Source: Trichopria drosophilae
Taxonomy: Eukaryota; Arthropoda; Insecta; Hymenoptera; Diapriidae
DNA: 64,000 nucleotides
Direction of reading: 5' to 3'
Assembly: GCA_030407085.1 (NCBI GenBank)
Contig: CM059582.1
Coordinates: forward strand, 138,317,501 to 138,381,500
Part shown: in pieces, positions 9,176 through 20,281 of the stretch
Layout: each line of letters opens with the position of its first letter
Position numbering within the stretch: position 1 is the stretch's first letter
Notes under the pieces: generated by a model
Told to the model about the DNA's origin: nothing
What the model saw: only the letters and a program-made list of their open reading frames with translations
The model's database searches: none
Translations under genes and position numbers: made by a program

Positions 9176-10039
9176 CTAATGAGTGAATTTTTGTTCCTTA
9201 ATTTTAAGAATATGCAAAATTAGCGCACAAAAAAAAGAAGCCTCGGCTTTCAGGTTCGGAATTTCGAATTCGATCGAAATTACTGGCAATTACTTTTTAA
9301 ATGCTGTGGTTTTGTTAAAATTACCTGCAAAGAATGTAACAAATTAATTTTGCCAGGATCAAAGCGGAGGCTATAATTCAATAAATGAATTCGTCAAATG
9401 ACTCGAGAGGAACTACATTTCAAAACGTAACCAATTTACAAGCTTAGTGAACCTTTAGGTATCCAGATTAAAAGATAGATACCACTTGATTTAATAAATA
9501 ATCATTCTGGCATGTTCTTAGGCCACAATTCCAATGAGTATTAATTTTTGACATTTCCAACACAGTCCACATAGTAATTGGCAGACAATCAGCATTGCGT
9601 GCTCTATTGACGGCACAATTTTATTTCGTTTAAAAATGATAAATGAATTAACTCCAAATAACGCTTCCAAAAAATACGTAAAAAGAAAATTAATTTTTTT
9701 CGCCTTTTGTGAAATTGACATTGTATTAAATTTTTAGTAATTCTTCACATTCTCAGAATTGGTATTCCGCTAATTATTTATATTTATTAAACTATCTGCT
9801 TTGTGTTTCAAAGAAATAATTTTCTTCATCGTTTATTTAGTTGTCATTACCCGTTCGAATTCCTCCGCGATAATCAACATTATAATCTTGAATAATTCAA
9901 AAACTCTACTTTCCCGGAAATTTTGTATCAGGAAATAGTTGTCCCAAATTAACTGGAGAATCTACGGTTAACGGCTCGGAAGGGGTCGGCCGATCACCCT
10001 GTATATCAAGTAAATCCGGAAATTCAACGAGTTTCTTTG
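9176..10039. other. AT-rich stretch without recognised feature
   Basis: I see no gene or strong repeat. A 67-codon minus-strand frame at 9518-9721 is low-complexity and probably chance. Confidence 0.4.
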
Positions 10040-10505
10040 ACCATAACTTTGAGCTTATTATAAAAGCATACAGTTTAATGTCTTTGCATCAACTATTTGA
10101 TTATTACGACCATTTGTATGCATTCAAAATCTATTACCATCTTGTAAACTGTGTAGACAGTGTATCTCTGCTTCGCCATCGTTTATTGTCTTATAATGTT
10201 CGGATGCCTCGTGTCTTAATAGAATCTCATAATGTATCTAATTACGGTTTTTATTCAGTCGTTGGTCGCCTTCGTCGCATTTTGAACAACATGCCGCCTA
10301 ATGTAAGAAATTGTCCGTCGCTTAGCACCTGTAAAACGCGTATTCGGTATTATATTCTAAATTTACCTAAGCTTTACTTTTTCTCTTCATTTTTTTGTAT
10401 TTCCGATTTATTGAGCTTGCGTTTAGATCAATCGACAGACTGATGTATTTATTTTTATTTTTGTAAAGGGCGAGTTCGCCCGTTGAAACCGATTAAATAA
10501 ATAAA
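10040..10505 (+). mobile_element. LINE 3' end fragment
   Basis: The frame from 10078 to 10443 encodes the C-terminal tail typical of insect LINE ORF2 proteins: 'RMPRVLIESHNVSNYGFYSVVGRL' type sequence, then 'NNMPPNVRNCPSLSTCKTRIR'. It is followed by a short 3' UTR with a perfect GGGCGA/TCGCCC hairpin and a TAAATAAATAAAT tail. A hairpin plus short tail repeats at the 3' end are what the reverse transcriptase recognises in several LINE clades. No RT core is present, so this is a 5'-truncated insertion. Confidence 0.65.
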
Positions 10506-11339
10506 TTTTACATTTAGCGATAATTGCGATCGAATGTTAATGAAGACGAGATTTATTATTTTTTTTTATCCCTGTATTTTTATATTTGTTAATTTTCATT
10601 TAGTGTTTTATTACACTGTAAATATTACTGTAGCCCTTTCTTTATTAACGTAGAATCTCGATAGGTTCTCTTCATAATAAAACATAAGTAGTTACTGGTT
10701 ATCATTACGCAAGCTCATTGCAAAACATCAATGATTCAATTACGTTATTTCGCATATTATAAACATAAATAACTGTTTTTCATTTTTCTTTCATATGTAA
10801 AGAAAGGGTTGTGATTTAATTATTACAAATTATAAAAAGATATTTTAACTTACGGGAGAAGTGCAACGAGCCGAGACAGATAAAGACAAAATTCATTGGG
10901 CGCCAAAGTGTCCGCGTCGGTTTGAAATTTGAGGTATTCGTTTATGATTTTTGTCCGGTAGTGTGTTTAAATATTTGGTATTTAAGAACTTGTGGGAAAA
11001 GTATACATTATAAAAATTTAATCCGTTTCTGTGCGGCACGTTACACTATATATAAGTTTCTGCGTAAATACAGATTTGTTTGAATATGGCAGTGAATGGA
11101 TGAACGGTAGGATTAAATGTACCACTTTCACTCCATTTCAAATCTTTTAAAAAATTAGACGAACGCACATATAATAATGTTTCATCCCTCCGCATCATGA
11201 GAATCGTCATTAGCATCATCGTCATCACCATGACTGCAAACTGTTTCAGAGCTCCCAGTCAGTCTATTTTTAGGAAATTAGTATGACCCTGTAGTTAGCG
11301 GCGGATTCGTGGGAGCGCCAGCCACCAGCGGTTCTCAAT
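10506..11339. other. AT-rich stretch without recognised gene
   Basis: No coding frame or repeat that I can support; it includes a CATCAT-rich patch near 11200-11230. Confidence 0.4.
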
Positions 11340-11845
11340 TTTAAGACTTGAAAAACGTTTTGTGCCACGGCCGCTTCATACGATTTGGATTCCTGACATT
11401 GTTGGCAGCCTATATAGAAACTTCAAATATCTCCTGACCCCGCCGAGGTAGTAAAATGGGGAAAAGTTGCCTCAAATCTCTATAACAGCCGATTTCGAAA
11501 TTTTGATAGCAGAAAAACGTGTTGTGCCACGGCCGCTTCAAACGATTTGGATTCCTGACATTGTTGGCAGCCTATATAGAAATTTCAAATATCTGCTGAC
11601 CCCGCCGAGGTAGTAAAATGGGGAAAAGTTGCCCTAAATCTCTATAACAGCCGATTTCGAAATTTTCAGCCCTGAAAAACGTTTTGTACCACGGCCGCTG
11701 GGTATGATTTTAATTCCTGGCATTGTTGGCAGTCTACATAATAATTTCCAATATCCCCTGACCCCGCCGAGGTAGTAAAATGGGGAAAAGTTACCTCAAA
11801 TCACTACAACAGCCGATTTCGAAATTTTGAGAGCGGAAAAATACC
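11340..11845 (+). repeat. 162-bp tandem repeat, about three units
   Basis: The word CCACGGCCGCT recurs at 11365, 11527 and 11689, and ACCCCGCCGAGGTAGTAAAATGGGG-like blocks at 11437, 11599 and 11761, all exactly 162 bp apart. Units are roughly 85-95 percent alike by eye. This is a small satellite-like array. It touches the truncated end of an R4/Dong-like LINE at about 11850. Confidence 0.85.
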
Positions 11846-11849
11846 TATT

Positions 11850-13955
11850 GGCTAATTCCATGCCTATATCTCTCTCGAGTATGTGAGGGCGATGTTCAGA
11901 TATCGATGTAATTGATCCTCGCCTGATGCGTGTAATTTAAGATCATCCAGATAGAAAAGATGGGTGGTCTTATGCATACGTTCACCAGGCGGTCCACACA
12001 TGTACCCTTGAGATTTCCGGAGAGCAACGAATAGAGGCAATAGTGAAATGCAGAAGAGCAGAGGACTCAGAGAATCTCCCTGATAGACACCTCTTTGGAA
12101 TTGAACCAGTCGAGACGTGATTCGACGCTTGCCCTATGGCATGACAAAGCGTGTTTTCCAAAGAGGCATCAGGTCTTCTACAATGCTAAATATGTTTGGG
12201 TGGACATGGAGGCGTTTGAGCAACGAGCTTAAAAGTTCGTGCGATGTTGACTCACACGCCTTCATGTAATCCAGCCAGGCTATCGACAGGTTCCGTTTGT
12301 ACTGGACTGAGTCTTGACAAACACACCTGTCTAAGCAAGTTGTCCTTGCAGCCGGATACACCCATTTTGCACCCTCGTTGTTCTACTAGCCGTTGCCACA
12401 CCGGTTTCACGGATTTCTCAATACGTTCGTTCAAGATGTTAGTGAACCATTTGTATAACGTATTGAGACACGTGATGGGTCTATGGTTTCTCGGATCGGA
12501 CAAGTCTCCCGATTTTGGGATTAGTGTCGTTCGGCCCTCCACCTGCCAGTGCGGAATGGGTTGTTCTCCATTTATATAAGAGGTGAATATTCGGGCTAGT
12601 TGTTGATGGACAGAAGTGAACTTCTTCCACCAATAGTTATTAATTCCATCCCAGCCCGGCGAGGAAAAATTCCTCGCTCTTGTGATGGTATTTTTCACCT
12701 CTAATGCACTGACGGGTGGGCAATCTTCACTTTGTAGTGCGAGTTCATCACACAACTCGGTAAAGATTTCAATACCTGGAGTGTCTGCATTAAGCCTCGA
12801 TGTTTTCTCGTAGATGCTCCCCCAGAATTCCTCAACCAAGGCCATCGACGGAAACTCGCGTGAGGCTGCGATACGATGTTTGAAGAGGTTGGAAGCATTC
12901 GATCAGAATGTTGCATTTTGTCGAAATCCATCATCCTGTCTTTGCAGCCTCTTTTTGGCACCCGCCAAAACCCGAATTTTATCCGCCAAACGTTGCTTGA
13001 TGTTAAGCAACTTCAGCTTGTTCAGTGTGTGATAGTACGTCCGCAGTACTTGATGCGCGATCTTCTTGACTTTAACCGTAAATGAACGGCCAGATGTTAA
13101 ATAGTCGATCACACACTGAATTCGGGAAGCGAGTTTCCGTGTCAGATTTCGTGGAGTCACCAGATCACTCGCAGCCTCATAAACGGCACAATTTACTTGC
13201 CACAGGTCGCAGTCATCCGGAAGAGCATCCAGAAGTAGGCTATTTGCTCTGTCTATTTCTCGTTGTTTAGGCAAAATTTTTGTTGTCCGATTTCGCCTAA
13301 ACACGAGTGTCGTGCTTTCATAATGTGGAGCATCTCTCCCAGCACCGCATACGGGCTCAGTTGTTATTGCCCGCACATCCGGTACCGGTTGACAGCTGGG
13401 AACAACGAAACCTATCCGCCTCAGATAGGCCACATAATCTCTCAGTTGTTGTTGAGAAAAGCGATCTGCCAGTTCGGGATGCATTACTGCAAACCGACTA
13501 TGCATTCGCTCCATGTAGCCTCTCTATTGCGGACAGTTCTCCTCGTAGTAGCGCATTAGATCTTGCCTGAGATCCTCCGTCCACTGAAATCGTCTGTGGG
13601 AAAAAATGAGTCGTTGTCCAGGGACATCCGTTTCGGCCCCTCCACCTTGGGACTGGGCTGCATCCGAAGCAGCCCAATGGTCAGGAGCCATGCGCGTTGC
13701 ATTTCTTGTAACCGCATGTACAGGGAGTAGAGTCGTTGGTCCTACCCCCCTTTGTTATGCCTCTCTGGTTTGTCTCTTACCTCGCCATCCACTGGGGTTG
13801 GTTACCCAATCTCTGGCAAGGTTGCTAAGAGTCCAGGGCCCACCGGCTTTAATAAGCACACGTGGAGGTGAGAGTAGGCCATTTGGGAAGATAGGCTAAG
13901 ATGCAGCTTTTTCCATAGCCGCATTGTGTTACGCATCATTCCCTCTGGGCCCCTT
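11850..13955 (-). mobile_element. R4/Dong-like LINE, 5' two-thirds (copy 1)
   Basis: Minus-strand LINE whose 5' end abuts a (TTA)n tract at 13954-13972 and whose 3' part is cut at about 11850, inside the RT. It is closely similar over 11870-12550 to the second copy at 43740-44345, which carries the restriction-like endonuclease missing here. Dong elements are known to insert into (TAA)n, which fits the flank. Confidence 0.75.
11870..13600 (-). pseudogene. R4/Dong-like LINE polyprotein, N-terminal part and RT
   Basis: From 5' to 3' on the minus strand: a 'RFQWTEDLRQDLMRYYEENCP' type motif near 13540-13600, a stop, then an open stretch 13514-12903 ('ERMHSRFAVMHPELADRFSQ'). Frame shifts follow, and 12845-12252 encodes the RT start ('SSPGWDGINNYWWKKF', 'TLIPKSGDLSDPRNHRPITC'). 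Further RT sequence down to 11870 matches copy 2 out of frame. The N-terminal motif set and RT are those of single-ORF LINEs that use a restriction-like nuclease. At least three frame disruptions make it non-functional. Confidence 0.7.
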
Positions 13956-13972
13956 ATTATTATTATTATTAT
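13954..13972. repeat. (TTA)n microsatellite at LINE 5' junction
   Basis: About six TTA/TAT units directly adjoin the LINE 5' end and probably represent its target site. Confidence 0.7.
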
Positions 13973-15059
13973 TGAGTCATTCCATGTCAACAATATCAAA
14001 GTTGAGGTCGATGTCGCGGAATTCAACGAAAATGAAATATTTGATAGGTATAGGCGTGGAAAATAACATGTTAAAATATTTTGCCAAAATTTTTAAAATG
14101 GCGGCCGTGAGTTCATATTCACTGAATTTCTTTAAATTACTTATCTACTTTAAATATCTATATTTTCTAATTACTGCATTTAAATGGGACTATGCGCATT
14201 TTGTTCACAAAAATGATTACTTTTATCTAAAAATAAGACAATTTTTTTTTCTTCTTAATTTTACCAAAAACCGGTCCAAAAAAATGTTCAACTTAAATTT
14301 TTGCACAACACGCATATTTTTTTTTTTCAAATTCGACATCTCATTTTCTAGAAAAACCTTTCAGCTTTCATTCAAAAAAAAAAAATGGATGGAGACTCTT
14401 TTCGTTTTCGAGATATGATTTTTTTAAAGAGCGCGACTCCGGCTGTCGCCGGTGCTCTGAACCGCGCTTCAGGTGCAGTTCGGAGTGCTATCACTACTCC
14501 TCGCGGCGGCTCAGCGTGCTTGGTATTCGTGACAGCTATCAGAAGAGGGAGAAATTTTTATGAATGTGAATTAAGTTTGCTTTCAGCTCGAAGGGTTGAA
14601 AAAACCGGGCCACTGTGGAATCTTCGCGTTCATAACATGTGCCCGATGTTTCACCAATTTTTGTTTTCAATGTTTTTACAAGTATCACTGTGAAAATTGC
14701 ATTTTAGCTCCAGAACATTAAATAATAAATGTAGAAGTGTCTGATACGAATATGCTATAATAACGTATATTTTTATTCCATAATACAGATTGATTTTTAT
14801 TTGCATATTATAGTAAATGATGAATTGAAATTATTAGTAGTCAATAGTGATAACAAAAATAGCAATAATAATAGTCATAATAATAATAATTATGATAATT
14901 AAAGTGATCGTACCACTATCAATACTCATTAAGAATGTTAGGAAGGAATAAAAGAAAATATATTTTTACTACAAAATTATATTTTAAAAATGATTAAATT
15001 ATTTAAAATTCACAGTTTTTATCATTTTTAATAGTTTGTAACAAATTATGGAAAAAAGG
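13973..15059. other. AT-rich repeat-like DNA, no supported gene
   Basis: A 164-codon frame at 13924-14418 is dominated by AT-rich low-complexity codons (poly-Phe, poly-Lys) and is not convincing. A GC-rich patch at 14430-14600 is of unknown origin. 'AAAATGGCGGCC' at 14096 recurs in part as 'AACATGGCGGCC' near 17490, suggesting shared repeat ancestry. Confidence 0.4.
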
Positions 15060-15165
15060 GAAAAAAATTAAATCGCCAATGTCGAGATTCGAACGCACAA
15101 CCTTCGAATTACGAAGTAAACGCATTAGCACCTGAGCCCACGCGGCTTTGTATTCCCTTTTCGCT
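15060..15165 (-). mobile_element. tRNA-like SINE head
   Basis: Read on the minus strand, the segment has a tRNA-like order: a B-box-type GTTCGAATC (about 15083-15093) downstream of a D-arm-like GGCTCAGGTGCTAATGCG segment and an anticodon-stem-like ACTTCGTAATTCGAAGG. The acceptor stem does not close, so it is not a working tRNA gene. A tRNA-derived SINE or tRNA pseudogene is the likely explanation. Confidence 0.5.
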
Positions 15166-16357
15166 CGGTGCGTATAAGACTGTGTAAGACGTCAGAGTAA
15201 AATCTTAAAACCTGTTTTTCTCGAAAATGACTGCGTATGGGGTCGTGTTGCTTTGTGAGAAGTAAAGAGGTACTAAGCACCACATTATGGCCAAGTTTCA
15301 ACAAAATCGGAGAGCACCATTCCGTAGCGTCCCCTTGTAAGCCAACGTAATAAACTAAACCATTATTAGGTTTAGCGTGACCAGGATTAACATATGCATG
15401 TTCGGTATTGAGTCTAATTAGTGAAACAAATATCACGAAATTACAAATAACACAAAATAAGTTTCTAAGATTGGTTGGAAAATATCGAAGATACACACCA
15501 GTTGTTAAAATGCATCAAGAAATCTATTATACATAAAAATCATCATTCATCCAGTGACTAAGGGATATTTTAATCGAATAACGACGCATCAAAATGAAGT
15601 CATTAGGCAAATCATTTAAGAACCGTCTTCGATAAAGCATAAAAAAATTAGCGACTTAATATATAATATGTAATCAAGTGTTCATTGTGGAAATTATTAT
15701 GTACAGAATTATACAGGGTCATCGAAAAGTATCGGACCCCCCTAATATCTTCAGTTAGAATGCACTTAGGAGAAAATGTCCAATAGCAAAGTTGTATGGT
15801 TTCAAGCGGGGAGTAAGATGATGACCTTGACTTTGACCTTGACCATGTCCTTCAAGGTCATTTCAAAGTCAATCTTATTTTTTTAAATAGAACCCCCTAC
15901 ATTTTATTGCATATTCTTATAGCTTATCTCGAGAGCTTTCCAAAACACTATAATAAAATATTTTTTTATTAAGTACTTTTTGAGTTATAAAGGTTTGAAG
16001 TTAACAATTTTTTGACACAAAATGTAGAATATCTTGTAAAATATTATTTAGTTTTCAGTAATCATAACCTTAACTGGTCGGACTCGCACACCACTCTTGC
16101 CTTAACTGGTCGGACTCGCACACCACTTAACAAGATTTTGTCGAAACATTACATGATCTAATTTCGCTACATTGATCTATATTTGTTTTAGCGCTAACAA
16201 CCGAACCAAATTTTTTCTTCTGGAGAATAATCGATTATCTAACCTAATTTGACCTACGCCTAGGAGCAGGTAGCAGTATTCTTGACCTATAAGAATATCA
16301 ATCTGTCCCGGTCTATGAAAAGTGATACAATTTCAATTATCAACAGCCACCGATAAA

Positions 16358-16462
16358 GGACCCCGCACAAAACATATGAGAATAGATCCCAGTAGATTTG
16401 GATGAAATTTGAATATGATGTAGATAATATGGTCCTGATCAAATGTTCTCAAGCGCGCGCGC

Positions 16463-16526
<64 letters not shown>

Positions 16527-16806
16527 GTGTGTGTGTGTGTGTGTCTATGTGTCTATGTGTCTATGCGGGATTCTTAAATGGTTGTCACACAAATACTAAT
16601 CCATGGACACACAACGAAACCGAAAATATTTATATTTCTGCTAATTACCTTTTATGCTGTTATTTCGATTCGAATATCTCGGAAACTAGCGATTATTAGT
16701 CCTTCAGCCTAGGAGAACATTTGATCAGGACCATCTAATCTACATCATATTCAAATTTCAGCCAAATTTACTGGGATCTATTACCCATATGTTTTGTGCG
16801 GGGTCC
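16358..16806. mobile_element. Fold-back MITE with GGACCCCGCACAAA ends
   Basis: About 96 bp at the left (16358-16453) is repeated inverted at 16711-16806. The ends read AAAGGACCCCGCACAAAAC, the same terminus as the 8.5-kb element at 54349-62854, so this is probably a non-autonomous relative. The loop holds the GC/GT dinucleotide run. No clear target duplication. Confidence 0.75.
16453..16562 (+). repeat. (GC)n(GT)n dinucleotide repeat
   Basis: About 24 bp of GC units pass directly into about 70 bp of GT units and then TGTCTA repeats. Frames across it are artefacts. Confidence 0.9.
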
Positions 16807-17720
16807 TTTTGGTGTAAAGTGTCTATTTCTGAGACTATACAACATGTGTCATCGACTCCTGGGTCTGTTAGCTTAGGGTAGTTTTTACGATGGGGGGGGG
16901 GGGGCAGAGCCTCTCTCCTCCCTAGCGGGCTTCGTCTGATTACCCTAATAGCGGCGTTTACCCGAAGTAGCCATTTGACATACATATACAAGGTGTGGGA
17001 TGATAGTTGCTCCAAATGAAGGTGGGCAACCAGTGATAACGAAATTGACCCCCTCTCGGAAAAATACCCTCTCGTTGAGTTAGTTCGCCGTTAAGGGAAC
17101 TTTTGAGTTTCACCTTGAAATGACCTTGACTATAATATCGGTCATATCATATTCGGACGCAAAATTTTGTGCTCTTTCCGAATCCACGAAAAAAAGTAGG
17201 GGTTTCCTTTTAAAAAAATAAACTTGATCTCGAAATAACCTTCAAGGTCGTGTTAAAGGTCATTAAATAGCCAGGGAAAAATCCTTCAACTTTTGTCTCA
17301 AACATTTTCCCAAAAAATACACTCCCGCTAAAATATTTCGCCGTCCCGGGACTTTTGGCGGACCCTGTATATAAATGAACGAGTAAATGATCCCTGTAAA
17401 TGATCGAGTAAACGCTTAAAATTTATAAAAAATAAGGGCTATAAAATAGCGTGTGGTGCAGATCTGTATCATTCAAAATGATCGTCCAACATGGCGGCCA
17501 AAATGTAGAATTCGATATATTCTTTAATATGACTATGAGCTAAGCTTGTCGAATTAAATTTAAGTGTAACGGTATATACTAATGTTTGTGACCATAACAT
17601 TACTGAGTTTCTTCAACTAGACCAGTTTCTTTTCTGCCACAATGTAAAAATCTGAAAGAAATCTTATACGCAATGAAGTATATTCATGTTTATGTTTTCG
17701 CATTTGAAAGTCATATTCTA

Positions 17721-17942
17721 TACAGGGTGTCCCATTTTAATCGATACACGTATATAACTCGCCAGGGAAGCCTCCAATCGAAAAAACGGTAGAGACTGAA
17801 GTTGTAGGAAATCGAGAGGGAAAACGAACGGTGACCTTGAATATGACCTTAAATGCGATTCTCTATCGTTTTTTCGATTGGAGACGAAAAAATAACCTTG
17901 ACGAGTTATTTACGTGTATCGATTAAAATGGGACACCCTGTA
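17721..17942. mobile_element. 222-bp palindromic MITE, TACAGGGTGTCCC ends, TA duplication
   Basis: Inverted ends TACAGGGTGTCCCATTTTAA continue for about 80 bp per arm with few mismatches, and TA flanks each side (17719-17720, 17943-17944). Typical mariner-type MITE. It includes TGACCTTGA at 17832-17840. Confidence 0.8.
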
Positions 17943-18041
17943 TACAGAGAATAACAGAATATTGAGAATTATATAATATTATTTATATGTTTGTAGAATA
18001 GTGCGTACTAATTTTAAATATTGAAACTATTAACGCCACAG

Positions 18042-18397
18042 GTTATGGGAAGACCCACAAAGATGCAGCCAGCGTTCGTACGACGCATTCAATACCGGCA
18101 GCATGTGGATTATATTACTTTGAAGTAAAAATTATTAGCAAAGGCCGTGATGGATATATGGGAATTGGTCTTTCAGCGCATGGTGTTAATGTTAATAGGC
18201 TGCCTGGATGGGATAAACATTCTTATGGTTATCATGGCGATGATGGGCATAGTTTCTGTTCTTCAGGCACCGGGCAACCCTACGGGCCAACATTTACGAC
18301 AGGGGATGTGATCGGTTGCGGAGTGAATCTTATTGACAACAGCGCATTTTATACAAAAAATGGACATCATTTAGGCATTGCGTTTACTGATCTGCCT
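18042..18397 (+). CDS. RanBPM: RanBP9/10-type SPRY-domain exon
   Basis: An internal exon of 356 bp lies between a good acceptor (CCACAG at 18036-18041) and a good donor (CCT|GTAAGT at 18397/18398). It is open throughout and encodes the SPRY core of Ran-binding protein 9/10 with high conservation: '[20 protein letters not shown]', '[20 protein letters not shown]', '[19 protein letters not shown]' and '[20 protein letters not shown]'. RanBP9/10 are scaffold subunits of the CTLH E3 ubiquitin ligase, and the SPRY domain binds protein partners. The exon starts in phase 2 and ends on a codon boundary. Neighbouring exons were not recognised in the window, so the rest must be beyond long introns, or this is a retained fragment of a duplication. 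Confidence 0.85.
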
Positions 18398-19298
18398 GTA
18401 AGTTTCTTTCCTGTTTAAATTATCCTGTTTAAATAACTTAATGTGCTTTATTGTCTTCAATTTATATTAACAATTCTTCAGTATCATGGTTCATATTGAA
18501 TGCTATAGTTTGTTTTCGTAAGGTTGAACATCGGCAATAGATTTAAATGTTTGGCTATTGTAGATGCCAACACAATTGGGATAACGTGTTCTGGAAAGCT
18601 GCTGGGAACTGTGAAACATTTCGTATGTTAAATTTATTTCTATTCTTCTCGGTATTCCTATATCATTTATTGAGAAGATGCTGGAGTAAGTTGGGGAAGT
18701 TGCTTCGTATTTCATAGGGTTCTGAAAGTTTATATTTGACAAACTTATCTATTCACTTTTAACAAAAAACGAGAAGAGGAATTAAAATTTGGCTCCGATT
18801 CGGATACAAATGACTTACTTATAAGCAGTAAAAATGTTTATGAAACTGAAACTAGTCGCGTATTCATAGACGCAGATTCAGAATAGTAGCTAAAATTGTT
18901 GTTTATTTCGTCGCAACTCTTTCAAAGCATTCAATTGATTGAGGTATTAATACTACATCGTATTATGAATAGTTCTCATAACAGATACGTTTTCAAATAT
19001 CGCGGGACTTTCATTCTCAACACGTACTGTCGATCATATAGACTTTGTTATGTGACGTTGCAATGTAATAATTCAGAGTGACAGTTTGTCACATGCACGT
19101 GTTCTGCAACATCTCTCGATTTCATTCGGGTTTTTTCTACAAAAATGTTGCAATTACTCAGTAAGTAGTTATTTAATAATTTCAATCTTTACGATATTTT
19201 TAGCGACACAAGTATTACAATTTATTTAAACATGCTCTATATTAAAAAATGTCATTGAACTTCAAAACAGGGTGTTTAAACGATGTAACGTGGCAAAA
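18398..19298. other. Intron-like DNA after the RanBP9/10 exon
   Basis: AT-rich. A short plus frame near 18765-18887 reads like real protein ('FGSDSDTNDLLISS', 'ETSRVFIDADSE') but has no recognisable homology to me. A minus frame at 18503-18742 is equally unassigned. The continuation of the SPRY domain is not found here. Confidence 0.35.
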
Positions 19299-20281
19299 CA
19301 CGTTACAGTGCTATCTGCCACGAGACTCAATACGGGGATAACTTAAGGGGGCGACTGGTCTTCAAGAACCGCTAATATTTCGAATGTGTGCAATTTCCGA
19401 AATGATCCCATCACCTTATAGGGGGACTGCTCCGAAGAAGAGCTAGTGTTTATTTTGGTGATGACGTTATTCGGCTCTTTTTGAATGGTATATGTTATGA
19501 ATCTGCCGGGAGGCTTTTAGCCAAGGGGAAATGTTGTCATTATAGGGGGACTGCTCCGAAGAAGCGATAATTTTTAATTTGGCAACAATTTAGAACTAGA
19601 ATTAGTATTTTAGGAATGAATAATTGATAATTATAAAAGTACGTGTAATTCGGGCTATTGTTCATTATTTAATTTTATTTTTATTTCCTGAAATAATATA
19701 TTGCATGCGATAAATATTTCAGGCATAAACATGGGTATTCGTATTTGCTTTGTTTTGGAAGTCGGATCAAGGACGACCTTATTTTCGATTTCCAGAATTA
19801 CGAGACGTAAACATCCATCGTATACCGTCAAGCACGCTGCTGGGGATTCTGGAACGTTCGCGAAGGAGAGGGACAGCGAAGGAGATATGCCGAAACTTCG
19901 GGAACGTTCGAGAAGAATTAAGAGAGAAGGACGGGAGGGGACGTCTAGCCGTGTAAGCCCGTGCGGGCCGCGGGGTCCCTCCCTACTGTCAAGATCGCGG
20001 TGTAGAAAGGGTAAACGGCGGCCGGCGTGGCGCGAGCGTCAGCATTGCCATCGGCGCGTCGGATCCCCGGTCCGTTGGTAGCAGGCCTGAAACCTGAGGT
20101 ACGTCTGGTAATCAAAAAGGTACCAACAGCCCTGAGCACGAATACTTCCGGCTACGAAGTCCTTCCGTATGCCAATAATTCGATTCTTTATGCTCACGGT
20201 AGTGTAAATAAAATGCGCTTTTCCGATTGTCCGCTGCCGTTTCACGAGTAAAAGTGAAAGTAAAAAACGCGAATCTCATTC

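Larger units (their letters stand above)
15712..17369. mobile_element. TA-flanked element with TACAGGGTC ends
   Basis: The left end TACAGGGTCATCGAAAAGT and the inverse of the right end (17340-17369) match as imperfect inverted repeats. Both sides carry an extra TA (15710-15711 and 17370-17371), in keeping with TA duplication by mariner-type elements. Both arms hold TGACCTTGA/TCAAGGTCA words. The middle is occupied by a younger fold-back element (16358-16806). No transposase is present. Confidence 0.65.

Noticed and set aside
13924..14418. 164-codon plus-strand open frame
   Set aside because: Composition is AT-rich low complexity (Phe/Lys runs) and it starts inside LINE and microsatellite sequence.
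15125..15496. 123-codon minus-strand open frame
   Set aside because: It overlaps a SINE head and MITE-like text and has no recognisable domain; probably chance.
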